Positions 54,954 to 63,428 of a stretch of 64,000 nucleotides of DNA are shown piece by piece. The stretch is from CAVQRB01 sp963715055 (GTDB taxonomy: Bacteria; Pseudomonadota; Alphaproteobacteria; Rhodobacterales; Rhodobacteraceae), in contig CAVQRB010000010.1 of assembly GCA_963715055.1 (NCBI GenBank), forward strand, positions 11,791-75,790, read 5' to 3'. The translations under genes were made by a program, and so were the position numbers. The notes beneath the pieces were generated by a model. The model did no database searches, had not been told where the DNA came from, and worked only from the letters and a program-made list of their open reading frames with translations. Every line of letters starts with the position of its first letter. Position 1 is the stretch's first letter.

Positions 54954-56192
54954 TCATCGTCGCTTGCGCGTGGCAAAGCCCGCAAGCTGGGCATAGCCGC
55001 GCACGATGGCCTTTCGGTCCTCGTGGCTCAGCACGTCGTTGACGTCCTCGAAGCCTTCCGGCGCAAGCTTTTCCACCTCGTCGATCACCCGTTCGGGCCC
55101 GCCGATGCGGTTCTGGCGCACGATCTCCGCCGTCTTCGGGCGGCGGTCGCGTTCGTAGCGGTAAAGTGCCTCGCGCGGGTGCGCGGCGCGCGCGAAATGG
55201 TCGGCGAAGGAACGCGCATCCAGGATCGCCTGCGCAGCGCCGTTCGAGCCGACGGGATACATCGGGTGCGCCGCATCGCCGAGAAGCGTTACGCGCCCGA
55301 AGGTCCAGCGCGGCAACGGGTCCCGGTCGGCCATCGGGTATTCGTAGATCGCTTCCGTTGCGCGCACCAGTGCCTCGATATCCATGCCGGGAATGGCGAA
55401 GCGTTTGGCATAGGGCAGCACGGTGGCCAAGTAGGCGCGCTTCGACCAGCTTTCCTTCGGCGGCGGCGAATTCTTCGGGTCCTTGACGCGCACGTTCACG
55501 ACCCAGTTCATCAACTGCTTACCGTCCTTGATCGGCGCGATCGGGTAGAGCACGAATTTCCCCGCAAGGCCGCCGGCGATAGCCATGGTTTCCCCGTCTT
55601 CCCAGACCGGCCAATCCACCGCCCCGCGCCACATCACGACACCGGGCCAGCTTGGCGCGCCTTCGTTCGGGTAAAAGGCCCGGCGCCCGGCGCTGTGGAT
55701 GCCATCGGCGCAGACCAGCACCTCTGAGCGCAACTGCAGCGAGGACGTGCCGTCGCTCGTGTCGGTGAAATGTGCGGTCACGCCCTTTTCGTCCTGCACG
55801 AATCCCTGCAGGGCGTGGCCGGTGATGACCGCGCCCGCGCCCATCCGTTCGACCACGGCGTCGAACAGAAGTTTTTGCAACCGCCCGCGGTGGATCGAAA
55901 ACTGCGGGTGGTCGTGGCCTGCGTGCATGCCCCTGAGTTCGCTCCAGATCTTCTTGCCGGTGCGGCTGAGATATCTGAGTTCGCGGGTCCTTAGGCCAAC
56001 CTGATCGAGCCGGTCCAGCAGGCCGAGGTGCACCAGTTCGGCAATCGAATGGGGCAGCGTGTTGATTCCCACGCCGACCTCCCGCACCGTTGTCGCCTGT
56101 TCGACGACGACTGCTTCGATGCCACGCTGGTGCAGCATCAGAGCGTTGGTCAGACCGCCGATGCCAGCCCCTGCTATGACGACCCGTATCAT
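54954..56192 (-). CDS. FAD-dependent aromatic-ring-type monooxygenase
   Basis: 412 aa. FAD/NAD motif VVIAGAGIGGLTNALML, DG motif VCADGIHSAGRR, and GDAAHPMYPVGSNGAAQAIL (FAD ribityl binding). Group A flavoprotein monooxygenase, closest in feel to PhzS or salicylate-hydroxylase-like enzymes. Cytoplasmic hydroxylation of an imported aromatic or heteroaromatic acid is likely. Separated from livK by 82 bp and from the cupin gene by 3 bp. Confidence 0.87.
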   Translation of the reverse strand: MIRVVIAGAGIGGLTNALMLHQRGIEAVVVEQATTVREVGVGINTLPHSIAELVHLGLLDRLDQVGLRTRELRYLSRTGKKIWSELRGMHAGHDHPQFSIHRGRLQKLLFDAVVERMGAGAVITGHALQGFVQDEKGVTAHFTDTSDGTSSLQLRSEVLVCADGIHSAGRRAFYPNEGAPSWPGVVMWRGAVDWPVWEDGETMAIAGGLAGKFVLYPIAPIKDGKQLMNWVVNVRVKDPKNSPPPKESWSKRAYLATVLPYAKRFAIPGMDIEALVRATEAIYEYPMADRDPLPRWTFGRVTLLGDAAHPMYPVGSNGAAQAILDARSFADHFARAAHPREALYRYERDRRPKTAEIVRQNRIGGPERVIDEVEKLAPEGFEDVNDVLSHEDRKAIVRGYAQLAGFATRKRR

Positions 56193-56195
56193 GGT

Positions 56196-56654
56196 TTACT
56201 TCGACTTTCCGGGCGGCAGGAAATCAACCGAATGCTTCGCCGAAATTGCCACGACCTCTGCCGGATCCGCTTCGGGGCCGAGGTTGTGCAGCGCCCAGAA
56301 CAGATCGTAGAGCGGCCCCGTCGGCGTGACCCAGAACAGCGTCTTGATTGTCTGTTCCGACTTGTTGAATATCCCGTGCGGGATGCCCTTGGGGAGCTTG
56401 ATCAGATCGCCCGGTTCGCCGAAGGCTTCAACCCCGTTCAGCAGGAAATCGAACCGCCCTTCCAGAATATAAAGGTATTCATCCTGATCAGGGTGGATAT
56501 GCGGCGGCACGAAGGTGCCGGGCGGCAGCGTGGCGTGCCAGGAAAAGCAGTCCTCGGTCTTCGCCTTCGGGATGTAGGTCTGCCCGAGGATGTTCCATTC
56601 GATTGCGTCCATGCCAGCGTGCGATTGCACGATACCGGCTGTCAGTTCCGTCAT
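56196..56654 (-). CDS. Cupin domain protein
   Basis: 152 aa single cupin: PPHIHPDQDEYLYILEGRFD (metal His/Glu motif 1), GDLIKLPKGIPHGIFN (motif 2). Could be a small dioxygenase, isomerase or a non-catalytic binder. First gene of the cupin-monooxygenase-Liv operon. About 40 residues of extra C-terminal sequence follow the barrel. Confidence 0.85.
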   Translation of the reverse strand: MTELTAGIVQSHAGMDAIEWNILGQTYIPKAKTEDCFSWHATLPPGTFVPPHIHPDQDEYLYILEGRFDFLLNGVEAFGEPGDLIKLPKGIPHGIFNKSEQTIKTLFWVTPTGPLYDLFWALHNLGPEADPAEVVAISAKHSVDFLPPGKSK

Positions 56655-56750
56655 TCTCTCGCCTCCCCTGTCGCCAACAGATTGCAGTTTATCCTTGAAA
56701 ATTCGGGCGTAAAGCCATTGCGTCGTCCCAGTCGCGCTTTGGCATCTTGC

Positions 56751-57152
56751 TCACTCTCCCCGGTCCATGAACATCGGTCCGCCGCGCCAGCGCGGGAAGC
56801 CGTACCCGTTCACCATGACCACATCTATATCGGAGCTTTGTGACGCGATCCCCTCCGCGAGGATCGCCCGGCCCTCAGCTTGCATCGTCGCGAGGATCCG
56901 CGCCATGATCTCGTCGCTCGACAGCGCTGTCCGCGTGATCCCCTTCCGCGCCGATTCCGCCTCGATCAGCGCCGTCACCTCCGGGTCGACCTCCGCCAGC
57001 TTGCCGTCATAGCGATACCAGCCCTTTCCCGTCTTCCGTCCGAAGCGGCCCGCCTCGCACAGCCTGTCGGCGATTTCCACATAGCGCTCCGCAGGGTTCC
57101 GCGTCGCCACGCGGCGCTTTCGCATCGCCCAGGAAATGTCGAGCCCGGCGAG
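56751..57152 (-). pseudogene. C-terminal fragment of a FadJ/FadB-type 3-hydroxyacyl-CoA dehydrogenase
   Basis: In-frame similarity starts at 57152 (LAGLDISWAMRKRRVA) and runs to the stop: GRFGRKTGKGWYRYDGK, SSDEIMARILATMQAEG, NGYGFPRWRGGPMFMDRG. These are the second 3HCDH C-terminal domain of multifunctional beta-oxidation enzymes. The ~550 upstream residues are absent, and sequence before 57152 has no similarity, so the gene was cut at that point next to the phage-type module. Confidence 0.85.
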
Positions 57153-57224
57153 AGGAGGAGGTGAGCTTCGAACCCCCGATCCGTTCTTGAATTATTGGGT
57201 ATAATACCCAATTTGATCTTGCGG

Positions 57225-58637
57225 TTACCGCTTGTACCGACTGATGCCGCGCAACTGCCATGGCATCCTGTCGATGGCCCGCAGCATCTGCGAAACACTG
57301 TCCAACTGGTCGTCATATCGGCCATTGGGTGCCTCGGCCATCTCGGTGAGAAACTGGTCGAGCCAGGGAGCCGACTTTGGCATACGCACCTGCCCAGCCT
57401 CCATCTTGGCCGACTGGAGAGACAGGCGCTGCATCTTGTCGCCTTTGGGACTGAGAGACTGAACGTCCCTGAGCCCGTCCCTCAGGAGGTCAGTTCCGAG
57501 CGCAATCCCGACCCCGGCCTGCTCGACGACAATCAACTTCGGCTGCCATTTAGTCCGCAGATCCCGTGCCGCCCTGAGCATGTCCGGGTAGTGATACTGA
57601 GCCCTGTGGACATCCAGAAGGTCAATCTTGTCGTTGATGAGTCCCCATGTCGTGCAGACGGCATAATCGTTGTCGATGCCTGGAACAGACGCGGTATCCC
57701 AGCTCTGGGCAACTGCTTCGTAGCGGTCCGGTCGCGGGGCTCCCTCGTATGTGCCGAACCATTCGAGCTTTATCAGATTGCCGCCAGGCAGAATGGGCGA
57801 TTGCTGATACTGCGCCTCAAACGCCCTTGAGCCGAGTTCGCGTCGACGTTGCTCAAGGTTCTCGATCGTAAACCGTTCCGGATGCAGAAGTTCACCGGGC
57901 ACACGCGTCCACTCCGCGCCGCCGCCGAGGGACACCACCTGTGTCTCGGTCGCGATCGCCGGCAGGTTCAGATGCACCCAATCTCCGCTCGGAAGCAGCC
58001 GCCCGACCAGATCATCGACATGGAGCCTTTGAGCAACAATGATGATTGCGCCCGTCTTGGGATCATTGAGCCGACTGGCGGCCGTGTTGCGGAACCACTC
58101 ATGACAGCTGTCCCGTTTCACCAGAGACCCTGCGTCTTCAGCCTTCATCAGATCATCGAAAATCAGGAAACGCCCCCCCTTTCCGGTGAGGGTTCCTCCA
58201 ACCGAGGTTGCAATACGTCGGCCCTTCGCCAGGGTGTGAAACTCCTCAACCGTACTTTTTTTCGGGTCGATCAGGGTCTTTGGAAAGGTCGCGCGATAGA
58301 AGGGTGCCTGCATCAGATCACGCGTTTGCCGCCCAAAATCTTCCGCAAGACTGCTGCTGTAGCTGGCGCAGACGATTTTCTCGGCCGGGTTTCGACCGAG
58401 GAGCCAGGCCACGAACGCCACGCTGGTCGCTTGAGATTTCCCGTGTCGGGGTGGCAGGGTGATGATCAGACGGGTCACCTTGCCTTCAGCGACCTGGGTG
58501 AGCATCTCGCAGAGTGCCCGCAGGTAAAGTCCATCAACAAACTCGTCACCGGGGTTCAGAACTCTGAAGGACCGGCAGACGAACGTATGGAGGCTGTTTG
58601 CGTAAACCTTGCGGACCAGATCGTCATCAGAACTCAT
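57225..58637 (-). CDS. terL: Phage terminase large subunit
   Basis: 470 aa. ATPase Walker A LPPRHGKSQAT, Walker B region FLIFDDLMKAEDAG, coupling QRLHVDDLVGRLL, and a C-terminal RNaseH-like nuclease (AQSWDTASVPGIDNDYAVCT, LIVVEQAGVGIALG, DDQLDSVSQML). It would package DNA into a capsid, but no other head genes are nearby. Overlaps DUF5681 by 11 bp. Confidence 0.9.
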   Translation of the reverse strand: MSSDDDLVRKVYANSLHTFVCRSFRVLNPGDEFVDGLYLRALCEMLTQVAEGKVTRLIITLPPRHGKSQATSVAFVAWLLGRNPAEKIVCASYSSSLAEDFGRQTRDLMQAPFYRATFPKTLIDPKKSTVEEFHTLAKGRRIATSVGGTLTGKGGRFLIFDDLMKAEDAGSLVKRDSCHEWFRNTAASRLNDPKTGAIIIVAQRLHVDDLVGRLLPSGDWVHLNLPAIATETQVVSLGGGAEWTRVPGELLHPERFTIENLEQRRRELGSRAFEAQYQQSPILPGGNLIKLEWFGTYEGAPRPDRYEAVAQSWDTASVPGIDNDYAVCTTWGLINDKIDLLDVHRAQYHYPDMLRAARDLRTKWQPKLIVVEQAGVGIALGTDLLRDGLRDVQSLSPKGDKMQRLSLQSAKMEAGQVRMPKSAPWLDQFLTEMAEAPNGRYDDQLDSVSQMLRAIDRMPWQLRGISRYKR

Positions 58638-59049
58638 TTTGCTCTTGCTCCTCTGCCAACTTCACCAGTTCGGCCTGCCAATCCGCTTCCTTCAGGATCA
58701 CTTTCAGGTCTTCGTCGGAGTAGCCGGACTGGTAGTCTGCACCCGACAGCTGCGAGGCTGCCAGGATAAGATTGGTCAGGAGGCGCGCAGCACTCACGTC
58801 GCCTTTCGAGGCTTTGTTGAACATCGCGGCTATGACGACGTCCATCCTGGGCATCTTCTTTTCGACACCGCCTTCGATCACCGTCACCTTCTTCGCGGCG
58901 TGCTTCGAGATCAGCTGCAGCAAATTGCGCGACCCCTTGGGACGACCTTTCGGGTTCCCTGACTGGCCCGGCTTGAACTGATGAGCCTTGGGTGGCTTGC
59001 CGTAGCCTTTGTCGTCTGCGCCACCCTTCTTGTCGCTATCGTTGGGCAT
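58627..59049 (-). CDS. DUF5681 domain protein (possible small terminase-like)
   Basis: 140 aa. N-terminal HQFKPGQSGNPKGRPKGSRN is the DUF5681 signature; a helical, lysine-rich middle follows. Usually encoded just before a terminase large subunit, which fits here, so a DNA-recognition role in packaging is plausible but unproven. Confidence 0.82.
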   Translation of the reverse strand: MPNDSDKKGGADDKGYGKPPKAHQFKPGQSGNPKGRPKGSRNLLQLISKHAAKKVTVIEGGVEKKMPRMDVVIAAMFNKASKGDVSAARLLTNLILAASQLSGADYQSGYSDEDLKVILKEADWQAELVKLAEEQEQNEF

Positions 59050-60568
59050 CAGTAGTCCCCCTCGAAGGAGTAACCCGACGCGCCGTCGCCCGTGTCAGCG
59101 GATCTGCCGCCTTCGTGGACCCGCGAACGCCTCTGCCTCAGTTCGGCGAATGTCAGGCCGGTCTCTTCATGGACAGCCTCAAGCCCGGTCAGCTTTTCCC
59201 AGCGAGCGATCGCGACATCCACATAGGCCGGGGAGATCTCGATGCCGGCACAGGCCCGTTTTGACAGTTCCGCTGCAAGCACCGTCGTGCCGGAGCCGAG
59301 AAAGGGATCCAGAACGACCTCGCCCATGGCCGTGACATCGAGGAGCGCATCGCGCACCATGCGGACAGGCTTTACCGTCGGGTGCAATGAGAAATCGTCC
59401 TCCTCGGATTTCCGCCCGCCGGTTGCACCAGCATAGCGCCAGACATTCGACCTGTTGCGGCCGTGAATGCCGAGCTTGACGTTGTTGAGATGCGGCGCGC
59501 CGGGGCGCTTAGCGACGAGGACCAGCTCATGCTGGCTGCGATACAGTGAGCCCATGCCAGGCTTGTCCTTGGCCCAGACGCAGATGTTTATCAATTCGAG
59601 ACCCAACGTCCGCAAAACGCGCATCAGGACCTCGGCATGCCGCCAGTCGATGCAGAGGAACAGGACACCGCCTGGTTTCAGCGCCTTGGCCATATTGCCG
59701 GTCGTAACGGTCAGGAAATCCTCATAATCCGTGTCGGACATTTCCCCCGACCCCTCCGCGAATTCCGCGAACTTGCCGGCGCCCACGCTGATGTCTTTCT
59801 TGATCGACAAGTTGAAGGGGCTGTCGGTGAAAACAGCGGAAAGCTCACGATCTACAAGAACACGCCGGATATCTTCGATACTGCGGGCATTGCCGCAGAG
59901 AACGCGATGCGCGCCGAGATGATACAAATCGCCAGGCCGTGTCACAGCCTGAGCGTCCGGGTCTGGCAGATCAGCCAGCATATCGAGAGGATCTGTTTGC
60001 TCAGAACCAATGTCGTCCAGCACCAGGAGACGATCGATCTCGGGAGCCTCAAAGCCGGTCACCGTCAGGTCCGGTTCGAACTCCAGAAGAAATGTCAGTC
60101 TCGAGCTTGAGGGCCGTCTCGTCCCAGTCACCGCGTTCCTGTATTCGGTTCAATGCGATCCTGAGGATGACGGATTTCTTCTTCGGACAGGTCTTCAACA
60201 ATAATGCAGGGGATTTCCTTGAGCCCGAGGCGTCTCGCGGCCTCGACACGGATGTGTCCGTCGATGATCTCGCCGTCTTTGGTAATCAGAGCCGGGTCCC
60301 GAAATCCCATGGCGCGGATTGACGAAGCGACCCTTGCGATCTGGCGCTTGCTAGACTTTCTGACTGGGTGTCAGCGTGGCATCAGAGTCGATAGCTTTCT
60401 GGTTTCCACCGTGAATTTTGGAAGCAAGTCGTTGCGCAGCTTTTTGGGAGCGAACGCCGCAGGTTGATTTCCTTTGGCGTCGGTTTCATCGGCGGTTTTC
60501 GCCACCTTGTCGTCGCGGATCTCATCCGGCCCCTTGGTCGTTGACTTGTATGTGATGGTGATGGCCAT
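59049..60568 (-). pseudogene. ParB-domain DNA methyltransferase, broken by one stop and two frameshifts
   Basis: Start ATG 60568 (GGGGAATG upstream) opens MAITITYKSTTKGPDEIRDD and runs into a ParB-like domain. An in-frame TGA at 60371-60373 interrupts LSTLMPR*HPVRKSSKRQIA. The frame shifts after IIVEDLSEEE (near 60175) and again after TALKLE (near 60103). From there 59049-60131 is a complete N4/N6 methyltransferase: TDSPFNLS (variant of DPPY), a KDKPGMGSLYRSQHELVLVA block, DPFLGSGTTVLAAE. The methyltransferase part alone could be expressed. Confidence 0.82.
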
Positions 60569-60971
60569 TGCCACATTCCCCTTTGCTCTTCGTTGATGCG
60601 GGAAGTGTGGCAATCGGTATCCACAACACCCGACGGTTTCGTCTTTCGCAAGCGACCCGATCTCCAAGGTGCTTGCAGGGTGGTTGTGGTACGCATCAGG
60701 AATACACCAGATGTGGTAGGTGTCAATACAAAAATCTACTACGGGTTGACAGACGCTGTTCAGGGTCACAGGAGATGGCCTTGCCGCGACCGCGGGTGAT
60801 TACCACGCGTCGGGCTTCGCGTGCTAGCCGCCACAGCCATGTGTTGGGCGACCGCCAACCCTAAGCATCTCAACAGAGCAAAACCGCCACAGATCTTTCG
60901 CCTGGCAAGAGGACGAACGATTTGGTGCCCCGTAAGCGTCCATTGATGACACAGGAGAAGGGAGAATGAGT
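60569..60971. other. Gene-free stretch up to an IS66 end
   Basis: About 400 bp. Carries the upstream region of the methyltransferase gene. The part from 60932 onward is an IS66-type end (GTAAGCGTCCATTGATGAC) repeated at 61428. No coding frame is convincing. Confidence 0.5.
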
Positions 60972-61031
60972 TCAGACGGTGGCCGAGTTCCACGGCAGGA
61001 GCTCGTCGATGCGCTTGATCGGATGACCGTC
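60932..61031. repeat. IS66-type right end, copy 1
   Basis: 100 bp matching 61428-61527 with about six differences. It includes the terminal GTAAGCGTCCATTG and the last codons of a TnpC-like gene (IKRIDELLPWN) on the minus strand. Confidence 0.8.
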
Positions 61032-61334
61032 GCGCGCCGGCAGAACAACCGGCACGTCGGCCTCCCCCGAACTGGGATACGTCACGTGACTATGGGTGTG
61101 ACTCGAGGTGTGACCAAGGGTGTGACTTACGCCGCCGCGTCGCCAGAGCAGCTTGCGAGCGGGCGCTTCAGGTTCGGCCTTGAACTTCGCCCGCCAGTTG
61201 CCGAACGCCTTCAGCGACAGGCTCTGCGCCACGCAATACTCCCGCTGATTCAGATCACTGCGCTTCCAGGCTTCGTGATGCGCCCGCCAGAACGCCTCGC
61301 CATACCGCGCCCGGCGGTCCCGGTCCTTCGACAT
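60972..61334 (-). CDS. Fused TnpA-N/TnpC-C ORF of an internally deleted IS66 element
   Basis: 120 aa from ATG 61334. The first ~70 residues are IS66 TnpA-like (RRARYGEAFWRAHHEAWKRS, LNQREYCVAQSLSLKAFGNW). The last ~20 (DGHPIKRIDELLPWNSATV) are the C-terminus of TnpC. Between them is a His/Ser/Thr-rich linker encoded by short GGTGTGAC-like repeats. tnpB and nearly all of tnpC are gone, but the frame is open throughout. Probably non-functional. Confidence 0.7.
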   Translation of the reverse strand: MSKDRDRRARYGEAFWRAHHEAWKRSDLNQREYCVAQSLSLKAFGNWRAKFKAEPEAPARKLLWRRGGVSHTLGHTSSHTHSHVTYPSSGEADVPVVLPARDGHPIKRIDELLPWNSATV

Positions 61335-61467
61335 CTCAATCTCCTCTCGATTCAAAACCATGAAACCGAGAAGATCGGAAATCTGCCAACAACGCCAAGT
61401 GTGTAGAAAATGTACGTTTTCGGTGCCGTAAGCGTCCATTGACGACACGGGAGAAGGGAGAATGAGT

Positions 61468-63023
61468 TCAGACGGTGGCCCAGTTCCACGGCAGCAGCTC
61501 GTCGATGCGGTTGATCGGATGGCCGTCAGACAGACGGCTGCAGGATATCGGTGAGCCAGGCCTCCGGTTCGACATCGTTCAGTTTAGCGGTGGTGATCAG
61601 GGTGGCAATGGTGGCCCATCTTTCGGCACCGACGTCGGAGCCGGCGAACAGGTGGTTCTTGCGGCCGAGCGTGACCGGACGGATGGCGCGTTCGACGGTG
61701 TTGGTGTCGAGATCGATCCGACCGTCATCGAGGAAGCGGCAGAGCGCAGGCCATCGGGTGAGGGTGTAGCGGATGGCCTCGGCCAGGCCGCTGCGCCGCG
61801 GCAGCAGCGTCAGTTGCCGCTCGAGCCAGGGCTTCAGGTCGTCCACGATCGGGCGGGATCGCGCGCCCCTGTGGCCTGTCGGCGGGCAGCGGAACGGCCC
61901 CGGATATCGGCCTCGATCGCGTAGAGCGCCGCAATCCGGCGCAGCACTTCCTGCGCGACCGGCGAGCCGGTCGCCTGATGCACGTCGTAGAACTTCCGCC
62001 GGGTGTGTGCCCAGCACGCCGCGAGATCGATACCACCCCGAGCGGCAGAGCGGCTCGAAGCCGGCGTAACCGTCGACCTGCAGGATGCCACTGAAGGTGT
62101 CCAGATGCGCGCCGGCCGCTCGGCCCGACGATCCGGACTGTAGCGATACAGCACCGCCGGCGGGTCGGTTCCGCCCGATGGCCGGTCATCCCGGGCATAG
62201 ACCCAGAGCCGCCCGGTCCGGGTCCGGCCGCGTCCGGGATCGAGCACCGGCAGTACCGTGTCATCGGCGAAGAGGCGTTGCGCTGCCATGACATGGGTGG
62301 CAATCCGGTCCCGGATCGGGGCCAGCCACCAGGTGCTGCCGGCCACCCAGTTCGCCAGTGTCGAGCGGTTGAGGGTGACGCCCTGGCGGGCGAAGATCTG
62401 CGCACTGGCGGTACAGCGGCAGGTGATCACAGTACTTCGACACCAGGACATGGGACAGCAGCGCCGGGGTTGCCAGGCCCTTCGCGATCGGCCGTTCGGG
62501 CGCGGGCGCCTGGTGGATCGTGCCGCACGACCGGCAGCCGTACTTGGGGCGGCGGATGCGGATCACCCGCAGCCGGGCCGGCACGTAGTCCAGCATATCG
62601 CTCACGCTCTCGCCGACAAGGTGCAGGACGCCGCCACAGCAGGGACAGGCCTCGGCCTGTACCTCGACGGTGCGATCCTCGCGCGGAAGATGATCCGGCA
62701 GGACGGGACGCTGGTCGGCACCGGCAGCAGGGCGCGCCTGCTCGCCGGCCTGCCCGCCAGCCTCTTCCATCGCCGCCAGGTCGGTGCGCCACGTCTTCGA
62801 GCCCGAGCTCCAGCTGGTCCGGATCGAGCTGCTCCGAGCGCCGGCCGAACTGCAGGCGTTGCAGCGACCTGAGGATCTGCTTCAGCCGCGCGATCTCGGC
62901 CTCCGCCTCGGCCCGGACACTGTCGCGTTCGTGTACCAGCGCACCGATCATCCGGTGCAGCGTCTCGACGTCGTGCGGCAGGGCGGCAAGATCGACTGGA
63001 CATGGGCCAATAATACCATGCAA
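61468..63023 (-). pseudogene. IS66 TnpC transposase, multiply frameshifted
   Basis: Recognisable blocks occur in changing frames: LPHDVETLHRMIGALVHERD and SLQRLQFGRRSEQLDPDQ (leucine zipper/zinc region), CPCCGGVLHLVGESVSDMLD, CGTIHQAPAPERPIAKGLAT, LNRSTLANWVAGSTWWLAPI, AACWAHTRRKFYDVHQATGS, DTNTVERAIRPVTLGRKNHL. At least four frame changes are needed, and the ending DELLPWNWATV is also out of frame. Not functional as read. Confidence 0.85.
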
Positions 63024-63077
63024 ACCACGTTGTCCCGCCGTGCAAAGACCGCGCCCGAGTCAATCCGCCGCGGGGGT

Positions 63078-63428
63078 TCAGCCGGCCACCGGCTGCCAGC
63101 GCCGCTCCGGGGCGCGCCAGTCAATCCCCTCCAGCAGCATCGACAGCTGTGCCGGGCTGAGCGTGACCGTGCTGCCGGCGCCTCTGTCCAGCGGCCACGG
63201 GAAGCCCCTGTCGTCCAGCCGCTTGCTGAACAGGCACAGCCCGCTGCCATCCCACCACAGGATCTTCACCAGGTTGGCCTTGCGGCCCCGGAAGGCAAAC
63301 AGGTGGCCCGAGAACGGGTCGCCGTCCAGTACGCCCTGCACCAGCATCGCCAGCCCGTCCATTCCCTTCCTCATGTCGGTATACCCCAGTGCCAGGTGTA
63401 CCTTCATGCCGGACGCCGCCGCAATCAT
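63078..63428 (-). CDS. tnpB: IS66 family TnpB accessory protein
   Basis: 116 aa. Classic IS66 Orf2: KVHLALGYTDMRKGMDGLAM, FSGHLFAFRGRKANLVKILW then WDGSGLCLFSKRLDDRGFPW, LSPAQLSMLLEGIDWRAP. Intact, and its start overlaps the tnpA stop (ATGA). Confidence 0.93.
   Translation of the reverse strand: MIAAASGMKVHLALGYTDMRKGMDGLAMLVQGVLDGDPFSGHLFAFRGRKANLVKILWWDGSGLCLFSKRLDDRGFPWPLDRGAGSTVTLSPAQLSMLLEGIDWRAPERRWQPVAG

Noticed and set aside
57160..57190. Minus-strand GGGGGTTCGAAGC looks like a tRNA T-arm, possible tRNA att site
   Set aside because: The flanking bases do not form a 5-bp T-stem and no anticodon arm or acceptor stem can be drawn upstream.
60371..60373. In-frame TGA in the ParB-methyltransferase gene as a recoding site
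   Set aside because: The same gene has two further frameshifts, so ordinary decay or sequence error explains it.
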